Shown piece after piece: positions 27,228-36,360 of a stretch of 64,000 nucleotides of DNA. The number at the start of each line of letters is the position of its first letter. The first letter of the stretch is position 1. The translations under genes and the position numbers were made by a program. The notes beneath the pieces were generated by a model, which worked only from the letters and a program-made list of their open reading frames with translations, was not told the DNA's origin and did no database searches. Origin of the DNA: JABJAG01 sp038137215 (GTDB lineage: Bacteria > Pseudomonadota > Alphaproteobacteria > UBA6615); NCBI GenBank assembly GCA_038137215.1, contig JAYQBG010000001.1:62001-126000 (forward strand), in the 5' to 3' direction.

Positions 27228-28145
27228 ATGACCCTGCAGCCCGACACCGTCGCGGACAACGATCCGCAGACACGCCGGCGCAGTGAAGAACTCGCTGCGA
27301 GCTTCCCGCCCCTGCTGGTCGCCGCCGAGCGCGTGGCTTCAACGGTGGCCCAGGGCGTCCATGGGCGCCGCCGGGTCGGCCAGGGTGAAACCTTCTGGCA
27401 ATACCGCCGGTTCGAGTTCGGCGACAGTCCGCAACAGATCGACTGGCGGCGCTCGGCCCGCTCCGACCGGCTCTATGTCCGTCAGACCGAATGGGAAGCG
27501 GCGCAGAGTATCTGGCTGTGGCCGGACCTCTCCGCCTCCATGCGCTACACTTCATCACGCTCATTGCCGGAAAAGCAGGAACGCGCGGCGGTCCTCGCAC
27601 TTGCCCTGACATCGCTCCTGATCCGCGGCGGAGAACGCATTGCCCTGCTCGACAAGCCCGAGCCACCCGCCACCGGCCGCGCCGTGCTCGACCAGGTTGC
27701 CATGAGCGTGCTGCGGGACATGTCCCTCGATCCCGCAGAACAGGATCTGCCCGTCGTACCACCGCTTCCGCGCTACAGTACGGTTGTCCTGATCAGTGAT
27801 TTTCTCGTGGATCCGGCCAACCTCATCCCGTTCCTGGAACAGATTGCCGCGCGCGGTGTGCGCGGGCATCTGGTGCAGGTGCTCGATCCGAGCGAGGTCG
27901 ATTTGCCGTTTCGCGGGCGTACGCGGTTTCGCGGGCTGGAGTCCGAGGGAGAGTTGCTGGTCGGACGGGCCGAATCCCTGCGTGAAGCATATCAGAGCCG
28001 GCTGGCGGAACTGCAGTCGGGTTTGCGCACCTTTGCCCAGCGGGCCAGCTGGACCTACACGACCCACCTCACCGACGCACCACCTGAGCCGGCGATGCTC
28101 AGCCTCTTCACCAATATGACCGAGGCGCTCCATGCCCGGACGTGA
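27228..28145 (+). CDS. DUF58 vWA-like protein
   Basis: A 305-aa soluble protein. The DUF58 signature is present as GQGETFWQYRRFEFGDSP-type and IDWRRSARSDRLYVRQTE-type blocks. A metal-ion-dependent adhesion motif D-L-S-A-S then marks the start of a vWA fold, and an LISDFL strand is visible later. DUF58 proteins are the usual partner of MoxR, presumably delivering or anchoring the ATPase to the membrane components encoded next. Start at 27228 lacks a strong ribosome site but leaves the domain complete. Confidence 0.9.
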   Translation: MTLQPDTVADNDPQTRRRSEELAASFPPLLVAAERVASTVAQGVHGRRRVGQGETFWQYRRFEFGDSPQQIDWRRSARSDRLYVRQTEWEAAQSIWLWPDLSASMRYTSSRSLPEKQERAAVLALALTSLLIRGGERIALLDKPEPPATGRAVLDQVAMSVLRDMSLDPAEQDLPVVPPLPRYSTVVLISDFLVDPANLIPFLEQIAARGVRGHLVQVLDPSEVDLPFRGRTRFRGLESEGELLVGRAESLREAYQSRLAELQSGLRTFAQRASWTYTTHLTDAPPEPAMLSLFTNMTEALHART

Positions 28146-28151
28146 CCGCCC

Positions 28152-30911
28152 ATGCTGACCTTCGGCGCCTTGTCCTTTGCCGTGCCCTGGCTGCTGGCCG
28201 CACTGGTCATATTGCCGGTGTTGTGGTGGCTGCTGCGGGCCGTCCCGCCCGCGCCGTCGCGTGTCGCATTTCCGGCCATCCGTCTTTTGTTCGGACTGCC
28301 ACAGCATGAGGAAACCCCGCATCGGACGCCGTGGTGGCTGCTGGCGCTTCGATTGATTCTGGCAGCTCTGGTGATCCTAGCGCTCGCACACCCGGTGCTC
28401 GACCCCGGGCGGGTGTTGCGCGGCAGCGGGCCGCTGATTCTGGTCATAGACAATGACTGGAGTGCGGGCGCGGACTGGGATTTGCGGCGCGAGACCGCTC
28501 TGGGTCTCATTGACGAGGCAGATCGGGAAAACCGGACGGTCTATATTGCGACCTCCGCGCGCTCGGAACTGGCCAGACGTCCGGCACTCCAGCCGCTGGC
28601 CGCAGCCGCGGCACGCGACCGCATCCGAAACCTGGCCCCGGCGCCCTGGGAAAGCGACCACGACGCGGTACTGAGCCAGATCGAATCGCTCGACCTGGAG
28701 GGCTCTGCCAACGCTGTCTGGTTGTCCAGCGGCCTGGCGGAACGTGCCGGGGACCCGGACACCGGAAGCTCGGGAAGAAGTCCCTCGAATCTTCTGGAAT
28801 CCGCACTGCAAAGGCTCGGCTCTCTGCGGATCATTCAACCCGCGCCGGTCGATATGCCATTCGTGCTTGCGGGAAGCGAGAACGCAACCGACGGCCTGCG
28901 CATTCAGGTCAGCCGCTCACATGGCGAGGCCCCGCGCGAGCTGGCGTTGATCGCGAGCGACGAGGCCGGTCGCCTTCTGGCCCGCGAGACCGCCCGTTTT
29001 GCCGCCGATGCGGAGTCCATCGAGGTCACCATTCCGCTGCCCAGTGAGTTGCGCAACCGGATCACATGGGTTTCGGTCGAAGGACTTGGCACGGCCGGCA
29101 GCACCTTGCTGTTCGATGAGTCCTCTCGCCGCCGGCCGGTCGGTCTGGTGTCGGGCGACATCGCACAAGTCGACCAGCCCCTGCTCGGCAACGCCTTCTA
29201 TCTAAGCCGGGCTCTCGAGCCCTTCGCCGAATTGCGCACGGGCACCATCACCGAGTTGCTCGAACGCCGGCTGGCCGTGCTCATGCTTTCGGATATCGGC
29301 AATCTGACGGGAACCGAGATCGAAGCCCTTGATGACTGGATCGGCAGAGGTGGCGTGCTCGTCCGCTTTGCCGGCCCGAACCTTGCCGAAGGCAGCGATG
29401 CTCTGCTGCCGGTGGGCCTGCGCCGCGGCGGACGCGTTTTCGGCGGGGTGATGAGTTGGGAACAGCCGGCCACGCTGAACCCGTTCGAAGAATCATCACC
29501 CTTCGCCGGCCTGACCACATCGGACGAGATCGTTGTTTTCCGACAGGTGCTCGCCCAGCCATCCCCGGAACTGGCCAGCAAGACATGGGCACGCCTGAAT
29601 GACGGGACACCGCTTGTCACCGGAGAGAAGCTCGGCGATGGCTGGCTCGTTCTGTTTCACACCACCGCGAACGCAGAATGGTCATCGCTGGCGCTATCGG
29701 GCACCTATGTCGAAATGCTCCGCCGCCTGATCGCGCTCAGCCAGGGCGTGGGAACGGATACGACCGCCCGGCCCCTGCCGCCCCTGGCCAGCCTCGATGG
29801 ATTTGGTCGCCTGACCGACCCCTCGGCGCAGGCCCGCCCACTGCCCGCCGGGGATATCTCCGAGGTTCAACCCGGCCCCGGCGCGCCGCCGGGTTTTTAC
29901 GGGAACCGGCAAATACGCCAAGCCTTCAATCTGGGGCCAACTCTCGACCCGGTCGCGTTTGAAAGCCGTGCAAATGGCGTTGAAACCCGAACCTATGGTC
30001 CCACGCAGCAGACCGATCTGCGAGTCTGGTTGCTGGTATCGGCCTTCGTGCTTCTACTGCTTGACCTGCTGATTTCACTGGGCCTGCGCGGCCATTTGCC
30101 CGGCCGCCGCGCCGCCCCTGCGGCAACCGCCCTGGCGTTTCTGATTGCGATCGGCGCCACCCTGTCCCCCTCACCGGGACAAGCGCAATCCAGTGATGTC
30201 TTCGCCCTGCAATCAACGGAGAAAACCCATCTCGCCTATGTCCTGACCGGCGACACGCGGATCGATGAGACCAGCCGCGCCGGGCTGTTCGGGCTCGGAC
30301 AAAGTCTCTCGCGCCGGACTTCGGTTGAACCCGGTGCGCCGGTCGGACTGGACATTGAGCGCGACGAGCTCGCCTTCTTTCCGCTGATCTACTGGCCGAT
30401 GACGGACAACCAGTCGCCACTCTCGGATGATGCCAAAGCCCGGATCAACCTCTTCCTGCGCAACGGCGGCACCATTGTCTTCGATACCCGCGACCAGAGC
30501 CTGTCGGGGGTCGGTGGTGTGGGACCCGGCACCCGGACCCTGCGCGGCCTGGTGGAGGGCCTGGATATGCCGGCGCTGATCGAGGTGCCCGGGGATCATG
30601 TTCTCACCAAGGCTTTCTACCTGATGCGGGATTTTCCGGGCCGCTGGCAGGGCGGACGGGTCTGGGTGCAGCAGCCCGACAAGCGGGTCAATGATGGGGT
30701 TTCGTCCGTGATCATCGGGTCGAACGACTATGCCGCCGCCTGGGCCATAGACGTCAATGGCCGACCGATGTTTCCGATGGCCACCGGCAGTGCACGGCAG
30801 CGCGAACTGGCCTTCCGTTTCGGGGTCAATCTGGTGATGTACGCCCTGACCGGCAACTACAAGGCCGATCAGGTTCATCTCGATGAAATCCTCGAACGGC
30901 TCGGGCAATAG
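28152..30911 (+). CDS. Large membrane protein: BatA-like N-terminus plus DUF4159
   Basis: 919 residues. Two N-terminal helices (about residues 12-32 and 58-79) match the BatA/aerotolerance domain. A vWA-like region follows in which the metal motif is degenerate (VIDNDWSAG instead of DxSxS). A class-I-amidotransferase-like segment (VLMLSDIGNLTGTEIEALDDWIGRGG) comes next. Two more hydrophobic stretches lie around residues 618-640 and 650-670. The last 230 residues are DUF4159 (LAYVLTGDTRIDETSRAGL, NGGTIVFDTRD). It probably forms a membrane complex with the next gene. No catalytic Cys-His pair of true amidotransferases is evident. Confidence 0.88.
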   Translation: MLTFGALSFAVPWLLAALVILPVLWWLLRAVPPAPSRVAFPAIRLLFGLPQHEETPHRTPWWLLALRLILAALVILALAHPVLDPGRVLRGSGPLILVIDNDWSAGADWDLRRETALGLIDEADRENRTVYIATSARSELARRPALQPLAAAAARDRIRNLAPAPWESDHDAVLSQIESLDLEGSANAVWLSSGLAERAGDPDTGSSGRSPSNLLESALQRLGSLRIIQPAPVDMPFVLAGSENATDGLRIQVSRSHGEAPRELALIASDEAGRLLARETARFAADAESIEVTIPLPSELRNRITWVSVEGLGTAGSTLLFDESSRRRPVGLVSGDIAQVDQPLLGNAFYLSRALEPFAELRTGTITELLERRLAVLMLSDIGNLTGTEIEALDDWIGRGGVLVRFAGPNLAEGSDALLPVGLRRGGRVFGGVMSWEQPATLNPFEESSPFAGLTTSDEIVVFRQVLAQPSPELASKTWARLNDGTPLVTGEKLGDGWLVLFHTTANAEWSSLALSGTYVEMLRRLIALSQGVGTDTTARPLPPLASLDGFGRLTDPSAQARPLPAGDISEVQPGPGAPPGFYGNRQIRQAFNLGPTLDPVAFESRANGVETRTYGPTQQTDLRVWLLVSAFVLLLLDLLISLGLRGHLPGRRAAPAATALAFLIAIGATLSPSPGQAQSSDVFALQSTEKTHLAYVLTGDTRIDETSRAGLFGLGQSLSRRTSVEPGAPVGLDIERDELAFFPLIYWPMTDNQSPLSDDAKARINLFLRNGGTIVFDTRDQSLSGVGGVGPGTRTLRGLVEGLDMPALIEVPGDHVLTKAFYLMRDFPGRWQGGRVWVQQPDKRVNDGVSSVIIGSNDYAAAWAIDVNGRPMFPMATGSARQRELAFRFGVNLVMYALTGNYKADQVHLDEILERLGQ

Positions 30912-30919
30912 GACAGGCG

Positions 30920-33055
30920 ATGGGCAATTTTCTTATCGTCTGGGACCCGCTCCTCCCCTTCCTCGCGCTGGCCGGAATGGCTGCGACCGGCGTGCTGGTT
31001 CTGGCCGTCGGGATGCTGGCACCGCGTCCGGGCCGTCCGGCCCCGGGCCTGGCCTGGCGCGGACTAACCATCGCGGCAATTCTGACCGCGCTGGCCAATC
31101 CGTCCCTGATCCTCGAGGACCGCGAAGCACTGACCGATATCGGCGTGGTCGTGGTCGATCGCTCGCCGAGTCAGTCGATCCGGGATCGCACCGCCCAGAC
31201 CGACAGCGCCCTTGCCGAGATCCGCGCCTGGGCTGCCGGTCAGGACAACCTGGAACTGCGTTTCGTCGAGTCGCCATCCGCCGGCACGGATCCTGACGCA
31301 CGTTCGACAAGTTTTCGCGACGGCACACATCTCTTTACCGCACTCGAACGGGAACTGACGGACATCCCACGCGACCGGTTCGCGGGCGCGCTCCTGATTA
31401 CCGACGGACGCATCCACGATGTTCCTGACGACATCGCAAGTCTCGAGCTGACGGCCCCCATTCACACGCTGATGACCGGCGCGCGCGAGGAGGGCGACCG
31501 GCGCCTGACCATTGTGCAAAGTCCGGGATTCGGGATCGTGGGCGACAAAGTCCGCCTGACCCTGCGCATCGACGAACCCCGCGCCACCCAGGCGCGCCAG
31601 GCTCAGGTCACCATACGGCGCGACGGCGAAGTTCGTGGCCGGACCGTTCTTGTTCCGGTGGGCGTTGACCACAGCATCGATATCGTCGTCGACCGTGGCG
31701 GGCCGAGCGTCTTCGAACTGGCGGTCAATGAAGGGGCACAGGAACTCACCCTGACCAACAATCGGGCCGTGGTCACCATCAACGGGATCCGTGACCGGCT
31801 GAGTGTTCTGCTGGTGTCCGGAGCACCCCATCCCGGCGAACGCACTTGGCGGAACCTTCTGAAGGCGGACCCGTCGGTCGACCTCGTGCACTTCACCATC
31901 CTTCGCCCCCCGGATAAGCAGGACGGCACACCGGTACGTGAACTCAGCCTGATTGCGTTCCCCTACCGCGAATTGTTCGAGGTCAAGCTGAACGACTTCG
32001 ACCTGATCATATTCGACCGTTATCAGCGGATGGGTATCCTGCCCTCGGTGTATCTGCGGAATATTGCGAATTACGTTGAATCCGGCGGCGCGTTGCTGGA
32101 GGCGGCCGGACCCGAAGTCACCCCGATCACCAGCCTCTACCGCACAGCGCTCGCAGCCGTTTTGCCGGGCGAACCGACCGGTGAAGTCATTCTGGAACCC
32201 TTCACCGCCGAGGTGAACGAGACCGGGCGCCGTCACCCCGTTACGGCACACCTGACCGGCCTGCCTGACGACGTCGATGCGGCACCCGAATGGGGCCGCT
32301 GGTTCCGGCAGATCGAGGCACGCTCCAAATCCGGTACGGTTGTCATGAACGGGCCGAACGAGCAGCCGCTCCTGATACTCGACCGGGTCGGCGAAGGCCG
32401 GGTTGGCCAGTTTCTGAGCGATCATATCTGGCTCTGGGCACGCGGCTTTGAAGGGGGTGGACCGCATAACGAGCTGCTGCGGCGCCTTTCACATTGGCTG
32501 ATGAAGGAACCCGAGCTCGAGGAAGATCGTCTGACGGCCTTCGTGCGCGGCGACACAATCGACATCACCCGACGCAGCCTTTCGCCCGACCTGGCGCCGG
32601 TCTTCGTAACCGGCCCCACGGGAGAAGAGACCCAGCTTGTGCTGGACGAACAGGGCGACGGACGGGCCACGGGGCAAATCGCGATCACCGAACCCGGTAT
32701 TTACCGGTTCGATGACGGTACGCGCACGACCGTGGCCGGAGTCGGCACGATCAACCCGATCGAGTTTTCCGATGTCACGGCGAGCGACCGCCTCTTGCGG
32801 CCTGTCTCGGCCGCGACCGGCGGCGGGGTGAGCTGGTTGTCCGAAACCGGCACGCCGGATTTGCGCATCAACCGGCCCGGGCGCGCCCTGACCGACACAG
32901 CGAGCGATGGCAGTTCTGCACGCTGGGTGGCGTTTCAACGCAACGATGCTTCCGCCATTCGCGGTTTGCGCGAAGTCCCCGTTCTTCCGGCTCTTCTTCT
33001 GCTTATGGTCATTGGTGCATTCCTGGTCGGGGCCTGGCGCCGGGAAAGCCGCTAG
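30920..33055 (+). CDS. Large membrane protein with vWA and amidotransferase-like folds
   Basis: 711 residues, with two N-terminal helices (about residues 10-32 and 48-60) and a vWA-like region with intact DRSPSQS (DxSxS) metal motif. A beta-rich central part contains SPGFGIVGDKVRL. An amidotransferase-like fold follows (FDLIIFDRYQRMGILPSVYLRNIANYVESGGALL), and one C-terminal membrane helix (ALLLLMVIGAFLVGAW). It starts nine bases after the DUF4159 gene. Paired proteins of this type recur with MoxR/DUF58 in alphaproteobacteria. Function is unknown beyond the presumed envelope complex. Confidence 0.85.
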   Translation: MGNFLIVWDPLLPFLALAGMAATGVLVLAVGMLAPRPGRPAPGLAWRGLTIAAILTALANPSLILEDREALTDIGVVVVDRSPSQSIRDRTAQTDSALAEIRAWAAGQDNLELRFVESPSAGTDPDARSTSFRDGTHLFTALERELTDIPRDRFAGALLITDGRIHDVPDDIASLELTAPIHTLMTGAREEGDRRLTIVQSPGFGIVGDKVRLTLRIDEPRATQARQAQVTIRRDGEVRGRTVLVPVGVDHSIDIVVDRGGPSVFELAVNEGAQELTLTNNRAVVTINGIRDRLSVLLVSGAPHPGERTWRNLLKADPSVDLVHFTILRPPDKQDGTPVRELSLIAFPYRELFEVKLNDFDLIIFDRYQRMGILPSVYLRNIANYVESGGALLEAAGPEVTPITSLYRTALAAVLPGEPTGEVILEPFTAEVNETGRRHPVTAHLTGLPDDVDAAPEWGRWFRQIEARSKSGTVVMNGPNEQPLLILDRVGEGRVGQFLSDHIWLWARGFEGGGPHNELLRRLSHWLMKEPELEEDRLTAFVRGDTIDITRRSLSPDLAPVFVTGPTGEETQLVLDEQGDGRATGQIAITEPGIYRFDDGTRTTVAGVGTINPIEFSDVTASDRLLRPVSAATGGGVSWLSETGTPDLRINRPGRALTDTASDGSSARWVAFQRNDASAIRGLREVPVLPALLLLMVIGAFLVGAWRRESR

Positions 33056-33169
33056 CCGGGATTGTTCGATCACCGAACACCCGGCCGGTTCCGCATCTCG
33101 ACAATCCGCGCGTAGGTACCAAGTTAGCCGGACGAGCAGCAGGGGCTGCGGAAAGCAGGAGACATATCG

Positions 33170-34162
33170 ATGGGCGTGATGATTGACGGCGTTTGGCATG
33201 CCGTGGAACCGAAATCCGGCGGCAAGGACGGGGCATTCAAGCGCCCCGAGACGTCATTCCGAAACTGGATTACAGCGGATGGCAGCCCTGGCCCCACCGG
33301 AGACGGCGGCTTTGCAGCCGAACCGGGCCGCTACCACCTCTATATCTGTCACGCCTGCCCGTGGGCCCACCGGACGATGATTTTCCGCGCGCTCAAGGGG
33401 CTCGAAGATGTGATCTCGGTCTCGGTCGTGCACTGGATCATGGCCGAGAACGGCTGGAACTTCGCCGACGGTGACGGCGTCGTCCCCGACCCGGTGATCG
33501 GCGCGGATTATCTCTATCAAGTCTACCAGCACGCCGACCCCAAGTTCAGCGGCCGCGTGACGGTACCGGTCTTGTGGGACCTGCAACGCAACACCATCGT
33601 CAGCAACGAGTCGTCCGAAATCATCCGGATGTTCAACACGGCATTCAATGATTTCGCCAAGCGTCCGGAACTGGACTTCTATCCCGAAGCGCTGCGCACC
33701 GAAATCGACGAGGTCAACGAACGCGTCTATCACACGCTGAACAACGGCGTGTACCGGTCGGGCTTTGCCACATCACAGGAGGCCTACAACGCCGCCGTGC
33801 GTGAACTCTTCGATACGATGGACTGGCTTGAAGAGCGCCTGGCCAAACAGCGCTATCTGGTCGGCGATCAGCAGACCGAAGCGGACTGGCGGCTGTTCAC
33901 CACGTTGTTGCGCTTCGATCCGGTCTATTTCGGACACTTCAAGTGCAATCTCCGCCGCCTGATCGACTATTCCAACCTTTGGAACTACACCCGAGACCTC
34001 TACCAGACACCCGGCGTCGTTTCGACAATCGATCACGGTCACATCCAGCGTCACTACTATGCGAGTCATGAGAGCATCAATCCGACCCGGATCGTGCCGC
34101 TGGGGCCGGAGATTGACTATGACGCCCCGCACGACCGGGCCAACATGGAGCAAGCCGCATGA
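33170..34162 (+). CDS. Glutathionyl-hydroquinone reductase-like (Xi-class) GST
   Basis: A 330-aa member of the Xi/omega glutathione transferase family (YqjG/ECM4), which reduces glutathionyl-hydroquinones. The active-site Cys is in the CPWAHRT motif near residue 63. The thioredoxin-like part continues with VPVLWDLQRNTIVSNESSEIIRMFN, followed by a helical domain with WRLFTTLLRFDPVYFGHFKCN. A CAGGAGA ribosome site precedes the ATG. Its stop overlaps the pirin start as ATGA, so the two are co-translated. Confidence 0.93.
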   Translation: MGVMIDGVWHAVEPKSGGKDGAFKRPETSFRNWITADGSPGPTGDGGFAAEPGRYHLYICHACPWAHRTMIFRALKGLEDVISVSVVHWIMAENGWNFADGDGVVPDPVIGADYLYQVYQHADPKFSGRVTVPVLWDLQRNTIVSNESSEIIRMFNTAFNDFAKRPELDFYPEALRTEIDEVNERVYHTLNNGVYRSGFATSQEAYNAAVRELFDTMDWLEERLAKQRYLVGDQQTEADWRLFTTLLRFDPVYFGHFKCNLRRLIDYSNLWNYTRDLYQTPGVVSTIDHGHIQRHYYASHESINPTRIVPLGPEIDYDAPHDRANMEQAA

Positions 34163-34863
34163 TTGAAATTCGCGCCTTTGACGGCCTCGGCCACGCCGAT
34201 CACGGCTGGCTGAACGCCCGACACCACTTCAGCTTCGCCGAATATATGGACCCCGACCGGATGGGCGTCGGCCCTCTGCGAGTCTGGAACGACGACACCA
34301 TTGCACCCGGAACAGGTTTCCCGCCCCACGGCCATCGCGACATGGAGATCATCACCTATGTCCGCCACGGCGCGATCACCCACGAAGACAATCTGGGGAA
34401 CAAGGGCCGCACCGAAGCGGGCGATGTTCAGATCATGAGTGCCGGCACAGGGATCATGCACTCTGAATACAACCGGGAAGACGAGACGACCCAGATATTC
34501 CAGATCTGGATTATCCCGAACCGCGACGGGCACGCGCCGCGCTGGGAAACCAAGGAATTCCCCAAGGGCGAGAATTCGGGCCAACTGGTCATGCTGGCCT
34601 CCGGGCGCCCCGGCGATGCCGGCGCCGATGTGCCGGTCATTCATCAGGATGCCACCCTGTTCGGAGCGAGTCTGAGCGCCGGACAGGAGGTCGCCCACAA
34701 TCTGGCCGGTGGTCGCAAGGCCTATCTTGTCCCCTCTCAGGGCACGCTTGTGGTCAACGGCACGAATGTGGGCGAGCGGGACGGCGTTGTGATTGCCGAG
34801 GAGCCGGAAATCCGCATCTCGGCAACGGGTGATGCCGAGTTCGTATTGGCGGACCTGCCCTAG
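34159..34863 (+). CDS. Pirin-family protein (YhaK-like)
   Basis: A 234-aa double-cupin protein. Metal-binding residues appear in the FPPHGHRDMEIITYVRHGAITHEDNLGNKG block, followed by VQIMSAGTGIMHSEYN. Some pirins have quercetinase activity and others act as redox sensors. Coupling to a glutathionyl-hydroquinone reductase gene suggests both act on quinone- or phenol-type electrophiles, but that is inference. Confidence 0.92.
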   Translation: MIEIRAFDGLGHADHGWLNARHHFSFAEYMDPDRMGVGPLRVWNDDTIAPGTGFPPHGHRDMEIITYVRHGAITHEDNLGNKGRTEAGDVQIMSAGTGIMHSEYNREDETTQIFQIWIIPNRDGHAPRWETKEFPKGENSGQLVMLASGRPGDAGADVPVIHQDATLFGASLSAGQEVAHNLAGGRKAYLVPSQGTLVVNGTNVGERDGVVIAEEPEIRISATGDAEFVLADLP

Positions 34864-34878
34864 CCGGGCAGAACCGCG

Positions 34879-35442
34879 TTAAAACGAAGAGTTTGGTTCC
34901 TCCAGAAACGCGCGCTCCTCTTCGCTGCTCTCGCGCCCCAGAATTTCGTTGCGATGGGGGAAACGCCCGAACCGGGCAATGATGTCGCGGTGTCGCACGG
35001 CGTAGTCTAGATTTGTCTCGTCTCCCTCGGCACCGGCCTCGACCAGCTTCCCGAACACCTCCACACACAGCTCCTGATCTTTCAGATCCTCGCTGTGCAT
35101 GAGCGGCATATAGAGGAATTTGCGCGCGTTCAGTTCGAGCTGTTCGTCAAATTGTTTGTCGAGAGCCAGCCGTGTCAGCGCCAGCGCATGGGCATCTGCC
35201 GACCATGCCAGGGGCGAATCCCGATGAATGTTGCGCGAGAACTGATCGATCAGGATGATCAGCGCAAGACACCCGCGCGGCGTTTCCAACCAGGTCACCA
35301 GCTTCCCGTCCCGCGCGGCATGGGTCAGCGCACCGAACCGGTCCGCAATATCCGCATCAAAATCGTCGCTCTTTTCAAACCATTTGTCAGGACCGGCTTC
35401 CTCGAACCAGAACGTCAGCACATCATCCGGTGTCATCGTCAT
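34879..35442 (-). CDS. DUF924-family TPR-like protein
   Basis: A 187-aa cytoplasmic all-helical protein. The N-terminal VLTFWFEEAGPDKWFEKSDDFDADIADRFG block and RGCLALIILIDQFSRNIHR are the DUF924 hallmarks. The fold is TPR-like. It is convergent with the pirin gene (15 bases between stops) and divergent from chaC. No activity is established for the family. Confidence 0.9.
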   Translation of the reverse strand: MTMTPDDVLTFWFEEAGPDKWFEKSDDFDADIADRFGALTHAARDGKLVTWLETPRGCLALIILIDQFSRNIHRDSPLAWSADAHALALTRLALDKQFDEQLELNARKFLYMPLMHSEDLKDQELCVEVFGKLVEAGAEGDETNLDYAVRHRDIIARFGRFPHRNEILGRESSEEERAFLEEPNSSF

Positions 35443-35522
35443 CGTGGTTCTCTCCGCTGGACTGTTCTGTTCCCGAGCCCCAATTGATATACACGCTGTT
35501 CCATTTCGCCACCTGAATTCGC

Positions 35523-36200
35523 ATGACCAACAAACTCAGCCGGGATTCCATTCGCGACGGCAATGTCTATCGTATGCTCAAGGAACAGGAGCATCTGACC
35601 AATATTCGCCCGCTGACCGATGCGGAACGCGAATCGACGCTCGACGCATTTCTCGAAACGGTCCCCAAAGGTCCGCTCTGGGTTTTCGGCTATGGATCGC
35701 TGATCTGGAATCCGGCCTTTCACCACACCGGACGGCGTAACGCGCGGGTGTTCGGTTTCCATCGCTACTTTTGCATCAAGACACCTCTGGGCCGGGGCAG
35801 TCCGGACTACCCAGGCCTTATACTCGCCCTGGATGTGGGCGGCTCGTGCCATGGTGTCGCTTTCCGCCTGCCCGCCAGGTCGATGCGTGAGGAACTGTCC
35901 GTGGTCTGGGCACGTGAAATGGCGATCGAAGGAACCTATCGGCCTGTCTGTGTCCGCGCGCGAACATCCAGGGGCCCCATTCACGCCGTCACCTTTGCCA
36001 TCAATCATGCCAGCGAACGCTATGTCGGCCGCCTCCCCGAAGACGAACTCGTCGAACGACTGGCAAGGGCGTCGGGGTATCTGGGAAGCTGCGCGGAATA
36101 TCTGCACAACACGGTAACTCATATGCGCGAGAGCGGCATTCGAGACGCGCACATGTTTCGCCTGCACCGCCTCGTCGAAGAGGCGACATCGCAGAAATAG
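35523..36200 (+). CDS. ChaC-type gamma-glutamylcyclotransferase
   Basis: A 225-aa enzyme that degrades glutathione to 5-oxoproline and Cys-Gly. The gamma-glutamylcyclotransferase entry motif VFGYGSLIWNP and the RRNARVFGFHRYFC block identify it. The catalytic Glu should lie in the REMAIEGTY segment. It fits the glutathione-related neighbourhood (GST-like gene 2 kb upstream). The N-terminus is longer than in many ChaC proteins, with about 50 residues before the motif. Confidence 0.9.
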   Translation: MTNKLSRDSIRDGNVYRMLKEQEHLTNIRPLTDAERESTLDAFLETVPKGPLWVFGYGSLIWNPAFHHTGRRNARVFGFHRYFCIKTPLGRGSPDYPGLILALDVGGSCHGVAFRLPARSMREELSVVWAREMAIEGTYRPVCVRARTSRGPIHAVTFAINHASERYVGRLPEDELVERLARASGYLGSCAEYLHNTVTHMRESGIRDAHMFRLHRLVEEATSQK

Positions 36201-36218
36201 ACCTCGTCGGAAGAACGC

Positions 36219-36292
36219 TGGCTGGGGCGGCAGGGATCGAACCTGCGATCACGGGATCAAAACCCGATGCCTTACCGCTTGGCTACGCCCCA
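36219..36292 (-). tRNA. tRNA-Gln (UUG anticodon)
   Basis: On the minus strand the sequence folds as a 74-base cloverleaf with an encoded CCA. The 7-bp acceptor stem begins TGGGGCG, and the D stem is GCC/GGC. The anticodon loop TTTTGAT has TTG at positions 34-36, and the T loop TTCGATC is standard. Pair 27-43 of the anticodon stem appears mismatched (U-U). It lies 69 bases downstream of gmd on the same strand. Confidence 0.95.
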
Positions 36293-36360
36293 ATCGCTCA
36301 GCGTGGACACTATATCGCGCGTGTGTTCACGCATCGCAAGCCGTCTCGAGCACGAAATAC

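Noticed and set aside
31064..32467. Long open frame on the minus strand (467 codons)
   Set aside because: It is the antisense shadow of the large membrane protein gene at 30920-33055. High GC makes such frames common, and the translation has no recognisable domain.
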